Below, piece by piece: positions 17,848-25,951 of a stretch of 64,000 nt of DNA. This DNA is from Salinimicrobium sp963739625. GTDB taxonomy: Bacteria > Bacteroidota > Bacteroidia > Flavobacteriales > Flavobacteriaceae. Positions within the stretch are counted from its first letter, which is position 1. The number at the start of each line of letters is the position of its first letter. The stretch spans positions 147,911 to 211,910 of the forward strand of contig CAVUAU010000010.1 in the NCBI GenBank assembly GCA_963739625.1, in the 5' to 3' direction. The notes beneath the pieces were generated by a model. That model made no database searches. It saw nothing but the letters and a program-made list of their open reading frames with translations, and was not told where the DNA came from. The position numbers were made by a program, and so were the translations under genes.

Positions 17848-18894
17848 TTACTGCTCCATCTCTCCTTTTCCGCGATCGAGGATCTTGATCATGTTGAAAG
17901 ACCTCATCAGGTGAAACAAACCCGGTAAGATCACAAAACCACCAATAAGCAACATGATCCCCAAGTTGCTGATCACCTCATCTGGCGCCCTTCCCTCGAG
18001 AAGGCTCAATTCTTTACCTGATGTGATAATAATATATGGAAAATGAGCATAAATAGCAGCAAAGAGTACCAGCACCACCTGCAGCCCCGCAAGGTAACGG
18101 CTCCAAATCCTGTTCTGGTTCCTTATACTCTTCCACAGCGGAATAAGCAGCAGTGCAGACAAGGCTATGGCGCCAATAGAAACCGGATTCTCCACAAAAT
18201 CCCTCACAAATTCGACCTCTGCAAAATAGCCGTAGCCAATAAGTACAAACCCCAGCACCACCAGGAAAATAGTGTATGCTGCAGATTTCCTGCTGAACAT
18301 CTTACGAACGGCTCCCGAAGTTTCTCCAATGAGCAAAGTCGAAGCCATAAAAGCGCAAAGCGTGGCATAAAAGAGGCCCACCAGCAAAGAAAAAACATTT
18401 AACCAGGGCTGCATGAAGATCTCGTAAAAACTGAAGTTGGCATAATCTTCAGTAAGAATGATCCTTCCGCCAATAAGGGCTCCAAAAGCCATTCCCAGGA
18501 AAACAGGAGTAATAAAGCTCGAGATCCTAAACATCCAGTTGTAGGTATATTGTGATTTATCGACAATTGCATCATAGTGCCTGAAGATAAAGGCCACCCC
18601 TCTCATGGTGATGCCCAGGAGTATGAGCACGAATGGAATGTGCAGGTAGATGACGATCACATTGAAATATCCGGGAAAGGCGATCCACAGCACTACAAGT
18701 AGAATAATAAGCCAGATATGATTAGCTTCCCATACCGGCCCCATCACGCTGTAGGCGGTATCGCGGGTGGTTCTTTTATCTTCTTTTGAAGAAAAAAGTT
18801 CAATGATTCCCGCTCCAAAGTCGGCACCGCCAAGCAGCACATAAAGAAAGAAGGAAAAAAATGTAAAAAACAGCACTAAGTAAAGCATGATCAA
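17848..18894 (-). CDS. cydB: Cytochrome bd ubiquinol oxidase subunit II
   Basis: The 348-residue integral membrane protein has about eight helices. Conserved CydB features are GGADFGAGIIELFS near residue 22, GPVWEANHIWLIILLVVLW near 51 and RGVAFIFRHYD near 99. It overlaps the cydA stop by 4 nt. With CydA it makes the quinol:O2 oxidoreductase used at low oxygen. bd oxidases resist sulfide, which fits a sulfide-handling neighbourhood (inference). Confidence 0.95.
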   Translation of the reverse strand: MIMLYLVLFFTFFSFFLYVLLGGADFGAGIIELFSSKEDKRTTRDTAYSVMGPVWEANHIWLIILLVVLWIAFPGYFNVIVIYLHIPFVLILLGITMRGVAFIFRHYDAIVDKSQYTYNWMFRISSFITPVFLGMAFGALIGGRIILTEDYANFSFYEIFMQPWLNVFSLLVGLFYATLCAFMASTLLIGETSGAVRKMFSRKSAAYTIFLVVLGFVLIGYGYFAEVEFVRDFVENPVSIGAIALSALLLIPLWKSIRNQNRIWSRYLAGLQVVLVLFAAIYAHFPYIIITSGKELSLLEGRAPDEVISNLGIMLLIGGFVILPGLFHLMRSFNMIKILDRGKGEMEQ

Positions 18895-20195
18895 TCTTTT
18901 GAAGCGTTTAAAACTTTGATTTGTCTTTTCATGAGCCAGGTAACAGTGATTCCTAATGCAATATATACCAGGACGTACATATAAAAACTGAATTTTATTC
19001 CCGGCATTGGAGTCACGGCTTCAGCGGTTCTCATGACCTGGTAGATGATCCAGGGTTGGCGGCCTACTTCGGTCACTGTCCAGCCGGCTTCCAGGGCTAA
19101 AAATCCGAGGGGAGAGAGCAAAACAAAAAATATCCAGAAAGCTTTTTTATCCTGAAGCTTTGATCTCTTCCGGGTACTCCAGAAGTAGATCAAACCTGCG
19201 ATCATCAGTAATGTCCCCAGTCCCACCATGATCTGGAAAGCATAATGAACAATAGCTACAGGCGGAAGTTCGTCTTTTGGAAAATCGTTTAGTCCCTGTA
19301 CCTCGGCATCAAAATCACCAAAGGCCAGAAAAGAAAGCGCCCCGGGAATTTCTATCTTGTGACTTACCTCCTGCTTTTCTTCATCGACAATCCCGCCTAT
19401 AAGAAGGGGAGCACTTTTTTCGGTTTCAAAATGGGCCTCCATGGCTGCAAGTTTTACCGGCTGCCGGGTAGCGATATCCTTAGCCGCAATATCCCCGCTA
19501 AGGGGCTGCAAAATTGCGGCAACCGCACCAAAAACAATGGCAATCTTAAAGGCCTCTTTATGAAGTTGTGGTTTTTTATTCCTCAAGATCTGGAAAGCGT
19601 GAATACCGGCAACCGCAAAAGAGGTTGCTACAAAGGCTGCCAGGGTCATGTGCAACGCCTGCGAAAACCAGGCTTCATTCAAAAATGCCGCTACGGGATC
19701 TATGTTGGTAAATTCTCCATTGATATAGTCAAAACCCGAAGGCGCGTTCATCCAGGCATTGGCCGAGACTACTAAAATACCCGATGCCACTCCCGAAATC
19801 CCAATAATGACACCCGTAAACCAGTGAAATTTTTCAGGTAATTTATCCCAGCCGTAAAGATAAAAACCAAGCGCAATGGCTTCAACAAAAAAGGCCGCAC
19901 CTTCCAGGGAAAAAGGCATCCCAATGATAGGCCCTGCGTGTTTCATAAATTCGGGCCATAACATGCCTAATTCAAAAGAAAGGGCCGTGCCCGAAACTGC
20001 GCCGGTGACAAAAAAAATGGCTACACCTTTTTGCCATGCTTTGGTCAATTGAAGATAGAGCGGGTTACGCGTGTTGAGCCATTTTTTGTGAGATACCACC
20101 ATAAAAAAGGGCATAACCATGCCAATGCAAGCGAAGATGATGTGAAACCCCAGGGTAAATGCCATCTGTAGCCTTGCATAATCAAGATTTTCCAT
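18891..20195 (-). CDS. cydA: Cytochrome bd ubiquinol oxidase subunit I
   Basis: Taking the ATG at 20195 gives a 434-residue subunit beginning MENLDYARLQMAFTLGFHII, where His18 corresponds to the E. coli haem b595 ligand. Other family motifs are GTALSFELGMLWPEFM and the GRQPWIIYQVMRTAEAV quinol-site region near 370. The Q-loop is short, as in Bacteroidota relatives. The reading frame extends 18 residues upstream, but that part lacks family similarity. CydAB reduces oxygen to water without proton pumping. cydX is not apparent. Confidence 0.95.
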   Translation of the reverse strand: MENLDYARLQMAFTLGFHIIFACIGMVMPFFMVVSHKKWLNTRNPLYLQLTKAWQKGVAIFFVTGAVSGTALSFELGMLWPEFMKHAGPIIGMPFSLEGAAFFVEAIALGFYLYGWDKLPEKFHWFTGVIIGISGVASGILVVSANAWMNAPSGFDYINGEFTNIDPVAAFLNEAWFSQALHMTLAAFVATSFAVAGIHAFQILRNKKPQLHKEAFKIAIVFGAVAAILQPLSGDIAAKDIATRQPVKLAAMEAHFETEKSAPLLIGGIVDEEKQEVSHKIEIPGALSFLAFGDFDAEVQGLNDFPKDELPPVAIVHYAFQIMVGLGTLLMIAGLIYFWSTRKRSKLQDKKAFWIFFVLLSPLGFLALEAGWTVTEVGRQPWIIYQVMRTAEAVTPMPGIKFSFYMYVLVYIALGITVTWLMKRQIKVLNASKD

Positions 20196-20396
20196 TGAGA
20201 TAAGTGTTTGAAAAAGGGCATTTTTTCGATGCTCTTTCCGAAGATTCAAATTGTCCTAAATTTAGCGAATTTTCCGCCGGTTTAGGGCGCTGTTTCAGCA
20301 GAATTGTAAAAAACTCTGCTGCTGCTTCAGCTGATTTTCATCCTCCTTATTCTGGAAGAATTCAGCTTCAGAAGAAAGCTTCAGAAAATGAGCTTT

Positions 20397-21197
20397 TTAA
20401 AAGATCTCCTTCCACAAAATATAGATCCCCATCACGAGGACGAACCATCCGAAGCCTTTTTTCAGCTTTTTCCCATCCACAAAACGGGTGAGATAGACCC
20501 CGGCGAAAATTCCGAAGACAGCAAGGGCGGTAAAGACCAGCAGGAAAGGCCAGTCGATCTTTTGGTGTCCCAGGTCCCCGAGAAAACCAATCAGGGAGTT
20601 GATCGCGATAATAAAGAGAGAAGTGCCCACCGCCTTTTTCATGGGAAGGCCCGCCAGGAGCACAAGAATAGGAATAATTATAAAACCGCCGCCTGCTCCA
20701 ACCAGGCCCGTGATCAACCCGGTTATAAATCCCAGGGGCACCAGCAGCCCGTACCAGGGCCCGGACTCTTCTTTTTTGTTTTCCAGCAGCTTCTCCCTGT
20801 CCATGATCATTGAAAAACTGGCCACCAGCATAAGCAGGGCAAAAAAGATCATGATCCCAATATTTTTTGTGACCACAAAATCGCCCAGCTTGAAGATCAC
20901 TTCGGGAATTGCCGGCACAATATACTTGCGGGTGCTAAAGACAGAAATAACAGCGGGTATGGCAAACGCAATGGCTGTACGGAAGCCCACCCTCTTCTTT
21001 TGCAGGTTCCTGCCTGCTCCAACCAGTGAGGAAGTTCCTACAACAAAAAGCGAATAAGCGGTGGCAGTAACAGGATTAACATTAAAAAGATATACCAGCA
21101 CAGGGACGGTAAGGATAGAGCCTCCTCCTCCAATAAGTCCCAGTACTAACCCAATAAGTAAAGCTCCAATATATCCTAAAATGTCAAAAATCTCCAT
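20397..21197 (-). CDS. TauE/SafE family sulfite/organosulfonate exporter
   Basis: The 266-residue inner-membrane protein has the duplicated family signature: GLIGGGGSILTVPVLVYLF near residue 20 and GLVGAGGGFIIIPILVLLAG near 165. About eight helices are predicted. Members export sulfite, sulfoacetate or related anions. The gene lies directly downstream of the Crp/Fnr regulator and has its own promoter with a GTAAC-N4-ATTAC box. With the MBL-rhodanese it would remove the sulfite made from persulfide (inference). Confidence 0.92.
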   Translation of the reverse strand: MEIFDILGYIGALLIGLVLGLIGGGGSILTVPVLVYLFNVNPVTATAYSLFVVGTSSLVGAGRNLQKKRVGFRTAIAFAIPAVISVFSTRKYIVPAIPEVIFKLGDFVVTKNIGIMIFFALLMLVASFSMIMDREKLLENKKEESGPWYGLLVPLGFITGLITGLVGAGGGFIIIPILVLLAGLPMKKAVGTSLFIIAINSLIGFLGDLGHQKIDWPFLLVFTALAVFGIFAGVYLTRFVDGKKLKKGFGWFVLVMGIYILWKEIF

Positions 21198-21214
21198 GCC
21201 TCTTTTTTCTAGTA

Positions 21215-21258
21215 CAAAACTAAAACAGCTGCAGCAGCCCTACTGTAACATTGATTAC
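21215..21258 (-). promoter_or_regulatory. Promoter with Crp/Fnr-like box upstream of TauE
   Basis: Read on the minus strand, GTAATCAATGTTAC (21258-21245) is followed after exactly 22 nt by TAGTTTTG (21222-21215), and the ATG lies 17 nt further on. The box is one base off a perfect GTAAC-N4-GTTAC repeat, with longer arms CTGTAA/TTACAG. The spacing matches 14956-14999 and 40038-40081. Confidence 0.7.
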
Positions 21259-21267
21259 AGTTTTATT

Positions 21268-21903
21268 TTAAAGATCCAGCACCTCGATACTGTTGCGCTG
21301 CAGACTTATTTTTCCTTCAATTTCCAGTTTTTTGAGCAGCCGGGAGATGACCACCCGTGAAGTGTGCAGGTCGTAAGCGATCTCCTGGTGCGTAACCTGT
21401 AGTGTTTCGCTGCCATTGATCTTCGCCTTGTCCTGCAAGTACCTCATAAGTCGCTGGTCCATGTTTAAAAAAGCGATCGTGTCAATGGTGTCCAGCATTT
21501 CGGTAAGGCGTGAGTGGTAGCTTTCAAAAACGAAATTTCTCCAACTCTTATATTTGGAGGTCCATTCCTCCATTTTTTCTATGGGGATCATGATAAGCTT
21601 GGTATCCCTCTCTGCCACCGCCCTAATCTCACTCCTGGTTTGTCCCAGGCAACACGAGAGTGTCATGGCGCAGGTATCGCCGCGCTCCAGGAAATAAAGC
21701 AGCAGTTCATCGCCGTCCTTATCTTTTCGCAGGATTTTAATAGCGCCCTCGAGCAGCAGCGGCATCGTTTTCACATAGTCGCCAATTTCGATGATCTTCT
21801 CCCCGGCTTTTATGGTTTTAAGAGTTCCATATTTAGCGATCTCGTCAAGAAGTGCTTCCTCAAAAATGAAATGATAGGCTTCAACTAATTCGTGTTTTAT
21901 CAT
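21268..21903 (-). CDS. Crp/Fnr-family regulator with CX5CC motif
   Basis: The 211-residue protein has an N-terminal cNMP-type beta barrel (about 15-125; KTIKAGEKIIEIGDYVKTMP, LYFLERGDTCAM) and a C-terminal winged helix (HQEIAYDLHTSRVVISRLLK about 160-180). The barrel contains GDTCAMTLSCCLGQ, a CX5CC arrangement suited to redox or persulfide sensing; there is no Fnr-type N-terminal cysteine cluster. It sits just upstream of TauE and among sulfur genes. I infer that it binds the GTAAC-N4-GTTAC sites. The signal is not shown by sequence. Confidence 0.9.
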   Translation of the reverse strand: MIKHELVEAYHFIFEEALLDEIAKYGTLKTIKAGEKIIEIGDYVKTMPLLLEGAIKILRKDKDGDELLLYFLERGDTCAMTLSCCLGQTRSEIRAVAERDTKLIMIPIEKMEEWTSKYKSWRNFVFESYHSRLTEMLDTIDTIAFLNMDQRLMRYLQDKAKINGSETLQVTHQEIAYDLHTSRVVISRLLKKLEIEGKISLQRNSIEVLDL

Positions 21904-22203
21904 GAAGTCGGGTTTTGCAGGAAGTAAAAATAAAGTTTTAAAATAGATAATGAAGTGCAGTTGAAAATAAGTTTTTTTGAGGAAATGATTTTTTTTGGCT
22001 CTAAATCTCCGGTTGAAGCATGCAAAACAAATGGAAGATAGTCATTTGCCGGCTCCTGTTTTCTTCGGAAGAAGAGAGAACATTTTCGATAGTTTCCAAA
22101 ACTACGGAAGCCTTCTGCCACCCTTACCGCGAAGCCATCCTGCCTATAACGGACTGGCAAGGTTCTCAAAAATTTGCTAACTTAAGGCAAACAAAAGAAA
22201 CAC
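21904..22203. other. Intergenic region between divergent crp and VOC genes
   Basis: These 300 nt separate two divergent genes. I see AT-rich sequence with TATTTTTA on the minus strand as a weak -7 box for the regulator. A weak TAACTTAA stands before the VOC gene on the plus strand. No convincing coding frame or inverted repeat was found. Confidence 0.4.
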
Positions 22204-22635
22204 ATGAGCAGCAAAATATCCACCTTTTTACTATTTACAGGCGAACAGCATGGCAAAGCCAAAGAAGCCATTGATTTTTATACCGACCTTTTTGACGATT
22301 CAAAAATTATAGATATCGAACTTTACGGGCCAAAAGAACCCGAACCTGAGGGAACCGTAAAGCAGGCGCATTTCTCCCTTAACGGGCAGCAGTTTATTGC
22401 CAAAGACAGTCATCTCAAGCACAAATTCGGATTTACCCCCGCAGTTTCCTTCTTTATTGAGAGCGACAATGCTACAGACATTGACGACGCTTTCAAGGAA
22501 CTGGCAAAAGGCGGAGTGGTTTTCATGCCTCTGGAAGAATATCCTTTTAGCCCGAAGTTTGGGTGGGTGCAGGATAAATACGGAATTTCCTGGCAACTCA
22601 ACCTCATTCCCGAAGTAAAAAAAGTACCGAAATAG
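22204..22635 (+). CDS. VOC family protein (PhnB-like)
   Basis: The 143-residue protein has the PhnB/3-demethylubiquinone-type VOC pattern: TFLLFTGEQHGKAKEAIDFY, then DIELYGPKEPEPEGTVKQA, LNGQQFIAKDS, VSFFIESDNATDIDDAFKEL and a GWVQDKYGISWQL end. Such proteins are single-domain dimers of the vicinal oxygen chelate fold. The metal ligands of the glyoxalase subgroup are not all evident, so activity is unclear. It is monocistronic and ends at a terminator shared with the converging gene. Confidence 0.85.
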   Translation: MSSKISTFLLFTGEQHGKAKEAIDFYTDLFDDSKIIDIELYGPKEPEPEGTVKQAHFSLNGQQFIAKDSHLKHKFGFTPAVSFFIESDNATDIDDAFKELAKGGVVFMPLEEYPFSPKFGWVQDKYGISWQLNLIPEVKKVPK

Positions 22636-22644
22636 TCAACAAAA

Positions 22645-22666
22645 AAGGCCCTTTTTCAAGGGCCTT
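22645..22666. terminator. Bidirectional terminator
   Basis: AAGGCCCTT and AAGGGCCTT pair around a TTTC loop, with an A run on one side and AT-rich sequence on the other. It separates the converging VOC and 598-aa genes. Confidence 0.8.
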
Positions 22667-22671
22667 CAATT

Positions 22672-24468
22672 TTAATTTTCCTGCAGCTTTACCTGCAGGG
22701 CTTCTACTTCGGCTTCGGCTTCAAAAAGGCCTTTTTGAAAGGCTTCTTTGTTTTTGACATATTCCTCCCTGAGTAGTTCCTTGTAATGACCTATGCCTTC
22801 TCGCATGTTTGAGCAGAAGGTGTTCCAGGCCTTGATCTCTCTGCCTCCGGGATTAAAACTGCTCTTGATCTCCTCTTTGATGTAGTCGAGATACAGCTGT
22901 AGTTCCTTTATAAACATGTGCGGCCTGTCCTGCTTTTGAACCAGAGAATTTCTTCCGTAGATATGATCTGTCATTTCCCGAAGACCCGAGATCTGGGAAA
23001 AATTGACAATATTGGGACCGGGGCAAATCGTAACGGCATCCAGTTTTTCAACAAGCGGAACTTTATAATTGATCCCCGCCGAATTACTAAGGCCTATACA
23101 AAGACATTCTTTGCTCAACAGCTCTTCCACCTGTTGCTCGTATTCCTGCTGTGGCAAGCCCGCCTGCTCCAGCTGTTCCAGCTTGAGCTTTTGATATCTT
23201 CTCGAGGCAGTGCAAATAGGTTCTTTCGTAAATTCGGTATTTGAAACAAGGTACTTTTCAGTACAGGGACTTCCCGGTTTATTGCGCTCAATACGCTGCA
23301 GTCTTTCCCTTTCGGCACTGGTGCCTTTAAGATAGTTGAACCTCACTCCAAGCGGGGAAGCCTTGCTGAGAACCACATCCTTTTCTTCGCTTTTTCGAAG
23401 CAGTTCCAGGGTTGGCTCATCAACAGTAGTGGCCTCTGGGCATAACAAGAAAGGACTGCCCCAGCCGGTGCCGTTCACTTCATAACGCTTAAGAAGCATT
23501 TCCTGCTCTTCTGCATTTCCAATTCCCCCCTGCACAGTGACTGCCACGGGATGTGGTTTTTCAAAACCTGCTTCTCCCCTCGCCTGAATGGCGGGATTAT
23601 ACAGCCTGAACAGCTCTGCTGCCAACTCTTCTCTTTTACTTCTAAACTCCTCCAAAATAGGGCCCAGCAGCAAACCGGGAGTCGCAAAAGCGTGTCCGCC
23701 ACAGTTCAAGCCCGATTCGATCCTGAATTCACTTACCCAAATGCCTTTTTTGGCCAGGTATTTTCCCTGGATAAGAGCCGACCTGTAGTCGCTCACCTTC
23801 ACCACGATCCTCTTTTTAAACTGTCCCCAGCCGGTGGCGTCAAATTCCCTGAAGTTTTCGAGATAATTAAAGAGCCTTGGGTTCATTCCTGCGGAAAAGA
23901 TAACGGCAGAATTTTCAAGATCACTCTCGGCATAGGCTTTTAGCGCTCCCAGGGCATCTGAACCGTCGGGGATTACTTCTCCGGCTTTGTTGGTGTTGTT
24001 CTTATCAACCTTGGTCATGATATTGACCTCGATGGCGCCCGGCGTTACCTGATTTCTCAGCCATTGCTCAAGTTCGGCGCGGGTTTCACCATGGGCCTGT
24101 AAAAATTGAAGGTAGCGTGCCTTTAGTCCGCTTTCTTCGGGTAACATTTCGAAATACTTTACGATCTCTGAACCTGTTTCGAAAGCGGAATTCCTGAGTT
24201 TCTCAAGTTTCACCTGCACGTTGCGGTTCACAAGATTCAGATAATCTGTGATGCGGCGGCTGCGGTAATTCTCCTCGTGCTTACCTATAGGCACATAGGG
24301 TTCATTGTTTTCCTGGTAATAGTACTTCCGCATCATTTCAATGAGATTGTCTTCAATGATAGACAAAGCCGAATTGATCCCGTAACAGGCCACCTTCACC
24401 GGAGTATCAATGGTAAAGGAAATTCCCATCACGGGGATGTGGAAATTATGAGGGGATAAAGTGTACAT
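22672..24468 (-). CDS. Large conserved-looking protein, family not recognised
   Basis: The 598-residue protein has no signal peptide and looks cytoplasmic. The central part has GLNCGGHAFATPGLLLGPIL (about residue 263) and GGIGNAEEQEMLLKRYEVNG, reminiscent of FMN-binding TIM barrels such as glutamate-synthase-like or nitronate-monooxygenase-like proteins. The later region has several cysteines (PICTASRRY, KECLCIGLSNSAG, VTICPGPNIVNF) that could ligate an Fe-S cluster. The C-terminus is helical and charged. I cannot name a function. The promoter carries a Crp/Fnr-like box at 24527-24540, so redox or oxygen control is plausible. Confidence 0.75.
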   Translation of the reverse strand: MYTLSPHNFHIPVMGISFTIDTPVKVACYGINSALSIIEDNLIEMMRKYYYQENNEPYVPIGKHEENYRSRRITDYLNLVNRNVQVKLEKLRNSAFETGSEIVKYFEMLPEESGLKARYLQFLQAHGETRAELEQWLRNQVTPGAIEVNIMTKVDKNNTNKAGEVIPDGSDALGALKAYAESDLENSAVIFSAGMNPRLFNYLENFREFDATGWGQFKKRIVVKVSDYRSALIQGKYLAKKGIWVSEFRIESGLNCGGHAFATPGLLLGPILEEFRSKREELAAELFRLYNPAIQARGEAGFEKPHPVAVTVQGGIGNAEEQEMLLKRYEVNGTGWGSPFLLCPEATTVDEPTLELLRKSEEKDVVLSKASPLGVRFNYLKGTSAERERLQRIERNKPGSPCTEKYLVSNTEFTKEPICTASRRYQKLKLEQLEQAGLPQQEYEQQVEELLSKECLCIGLSNSAGINYKVPLVEKLDAVTICPGPNIVNFSQISGLREMTDHIYGRNSLVQKQDRPHMFIKELQLYLDYIKEEIKSSFNPGGREIKAWNTFCSNMREGIGHYKELLREEYVKNKEAFQKGLFEAEAEVEALQVKLQEN

Positions 24469-24496
24469 GTATGTTTCGGTTTTTAAACAAAAACCT

Positions 24497-24540
24497 CAAA
24501 GATGGGAAACGTCAAGAAGCTTGTTTATGACGCAGGTCAT
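24497..24540 (-). promoter_or_regulatory. Promoter with TGAC-N4-GTCA box, 598-aa gene
   Basis: Read on the minus strand, ATGACCTGCGTCAT (24540-24527) is a perfect inverted repeat. It lies exactly 22 nt upstream of CATCTTTG (24504-24497), one base from the TAnnTTTG consensus. The weak -7 box is what an activator-dependent promoter would show. The ATG is about 28 nt downstream. Confidence 0.6.
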
Positions 24541-24670
24541 GTTCCGTGTCATTCCGACGAAGGAGGAATCTCTGATAAGGAAGAATTCCAGGAGAAGAAG
24601 AGATTCTTCACTCCGCTGCGCTGTGTTCAGAATGACAATGTTGTCATTCCGACGAAGGAGGAATCTTATT

Positions 24671-24981
24671 TCACTCGATCTCCCTGTTCAAAAATTTCCA
24701 ATCAGGATTAAGTGAAGAAATTAAAGCATCCTTCTTCTCTCTTCTCCAACCTTTGATCTGTTTTTCTCTTTGAATAGCCGTTTCAACATCTGAAAAATGC
24801 TCCCAATAAAGAAGATAATGCAACGATATTTAGTAGTAAATGCTTTGCTCAAAGCGTCAGGATGTGTATGGTAGTACAATCTCTCCTTCAAATTATTCGT
24901 GACTCCAGTGTATAAAACTGTTTTCGCCTTGTTGGTAAGGATATAGACATAGTAGTTATGTGTCCCAAACGTTTTATACAT
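24671..24981 (-). pseudogene. GIY-YIG nuclease, frameshifted
   Basis: The protein starts YKTFGTHNYYVYILTNKAKT, then VLYTGVTNNLKERLYYH, the GIY-YIG motif with its Tyr and Arg (family UvrC/YhbQ-like single-domain nucleases). Just after TTKYRC (about 24818-24822) a missing base changes frame. The other frame continues YLLYWEHFSDVETAIQREKQ and ends with NPDWKFLNREIE at 24671, as in intact relatives. Intact family members have about 100 residues. The gene lies inside the palindromic repeat array, as is common for this family in Flavobacteria. Confidence 0.85.
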
Positions 24982-25064
24982 AATTCAGTTCTTGTAGAGA
25001 TTCTTCATTTTGCTGCGCTACATTCAAAATGACAATGTTGTCATTCCGACGAAGGAGGAATCTC

Positions 25065-25881
25065 AATATAATTAAAGATCCCATCAAAAAATTTAAAATT
25101 TACAAAGCCAAAGGCTAAGGGCAAACAGCTAATAGCTTTCCAAAAGAGATTCTTCACTCCGCTGCGCTGCGTTCAGAATGACAAGGTTGTCATCCGACGA
25201 AGGAGGAATCTCAATTAGGGATGAATTTCCAGTAAAGAAGAGATTCTTCACTCCGCTGCGCTGTGTTCAGAATGACAATGTTGTCATTCCGACGAAGGAG
25301 GAATCTCTCATAAAGAAGAGATTCTTCATTTCGCTGCGCTGTGTTCAGAATGACAAGGTTGTCATTCCGACGAAGGAGGAATCTCAATTAGAGATGAATT
25401 TCCAGTAAAGAAGAGATTCTTCACTCCGCTGCGCTGCGTTCAGAATGACAAGGTTGTCATCCGACGAAGGAGGAATCTCAATATAAATAAAGTTCCGATC
25501 AAAAAATATAAAATTTCCAAAGCCACAGGCTAAGGGCAAACAGCTAATAGCTTTCCAAAAGAGATTCTTCACTCCGCTGCGCTGTGTTCAGAATGACAAG
25601 GTTGTCATCCGACGAAGGAGGAATCTCAATTAGGGATGAATTTCCAGTAAAGAAGAGATTCTTCACTCCGCTGCGCTGCGTTCAGAATGACAATGTTGTC
25701 ATTCCGACGAAGGAGGAATCTCTCGTAAAGAAGAGATTCTTCATTTCGCTGCGCTGCGTTCAGAATGACAAGGTTGTCATTCTGACGAAGGAGGAATCTC
25801 AATATAATTAAAGATCCCATCAAAAAATTTAAAATTTACAAAGCCAAAGGCTAAGGGCAAGCAGCTAATAGCTTTCCAAAA
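25065..25881. repeat. Three copies of an 81-bp spacer in higher-order tandem arrangement
   Basis: A spacer containing CAAAGCCAAAGGCTAAGGGC and CAGCTAATAGCTTTCCAAAA occurs at 25065-25145, 25480-25560 and 25801-25881. Each copy is flanked by palindromic units. The array therefore grew by tandem duplication of a block of about 320-415 bp rather than by independent insertion of single units. Confidence 0.85.
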
Positions 25882-25951
25882 GAGATTCTTCACTCCGCTG
25901 CGCTGTGTTCAGAATGACATAGAGACGCTATGGTGCGTTCAGAATGACAGG

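Larger units (their letters stand above)
24548..25920. repeat. Palindromic repeat array (about ten 67-68 bp units)
   Basis: Each unit joins a left half, GAGATTCTTCACTCCGCTGC..., to a right half, ...GACGAAGGAGGAATCTC, forming an imperfect palindrome centred on GACAATGTTGTC or GACAAGGTTGTC. Full units start near 24600, 24997, 25146, 25240, 25318, 25413, 25561, 25655 and 25733. Half units lie at 24548 and 25882. A broken GIY-YIG gene sits inside the array. These elements are widespread in Bacteroidota genomes and behave like REP/BIME sequences. Confidence 0.9.

Noticed and set aside
25178..25823. Reading frames with VIPTKEES-like repeats in the palindromic array
   Set aside because: They are produced by translation of the repeats themselves, on both strands, and are not real genes.
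24548..25920. The regular repeat array as a CRISPR locus
   Set aside because: Units are palindromes of 67-68 bp with near-identical spacers, and no cas genes are present.
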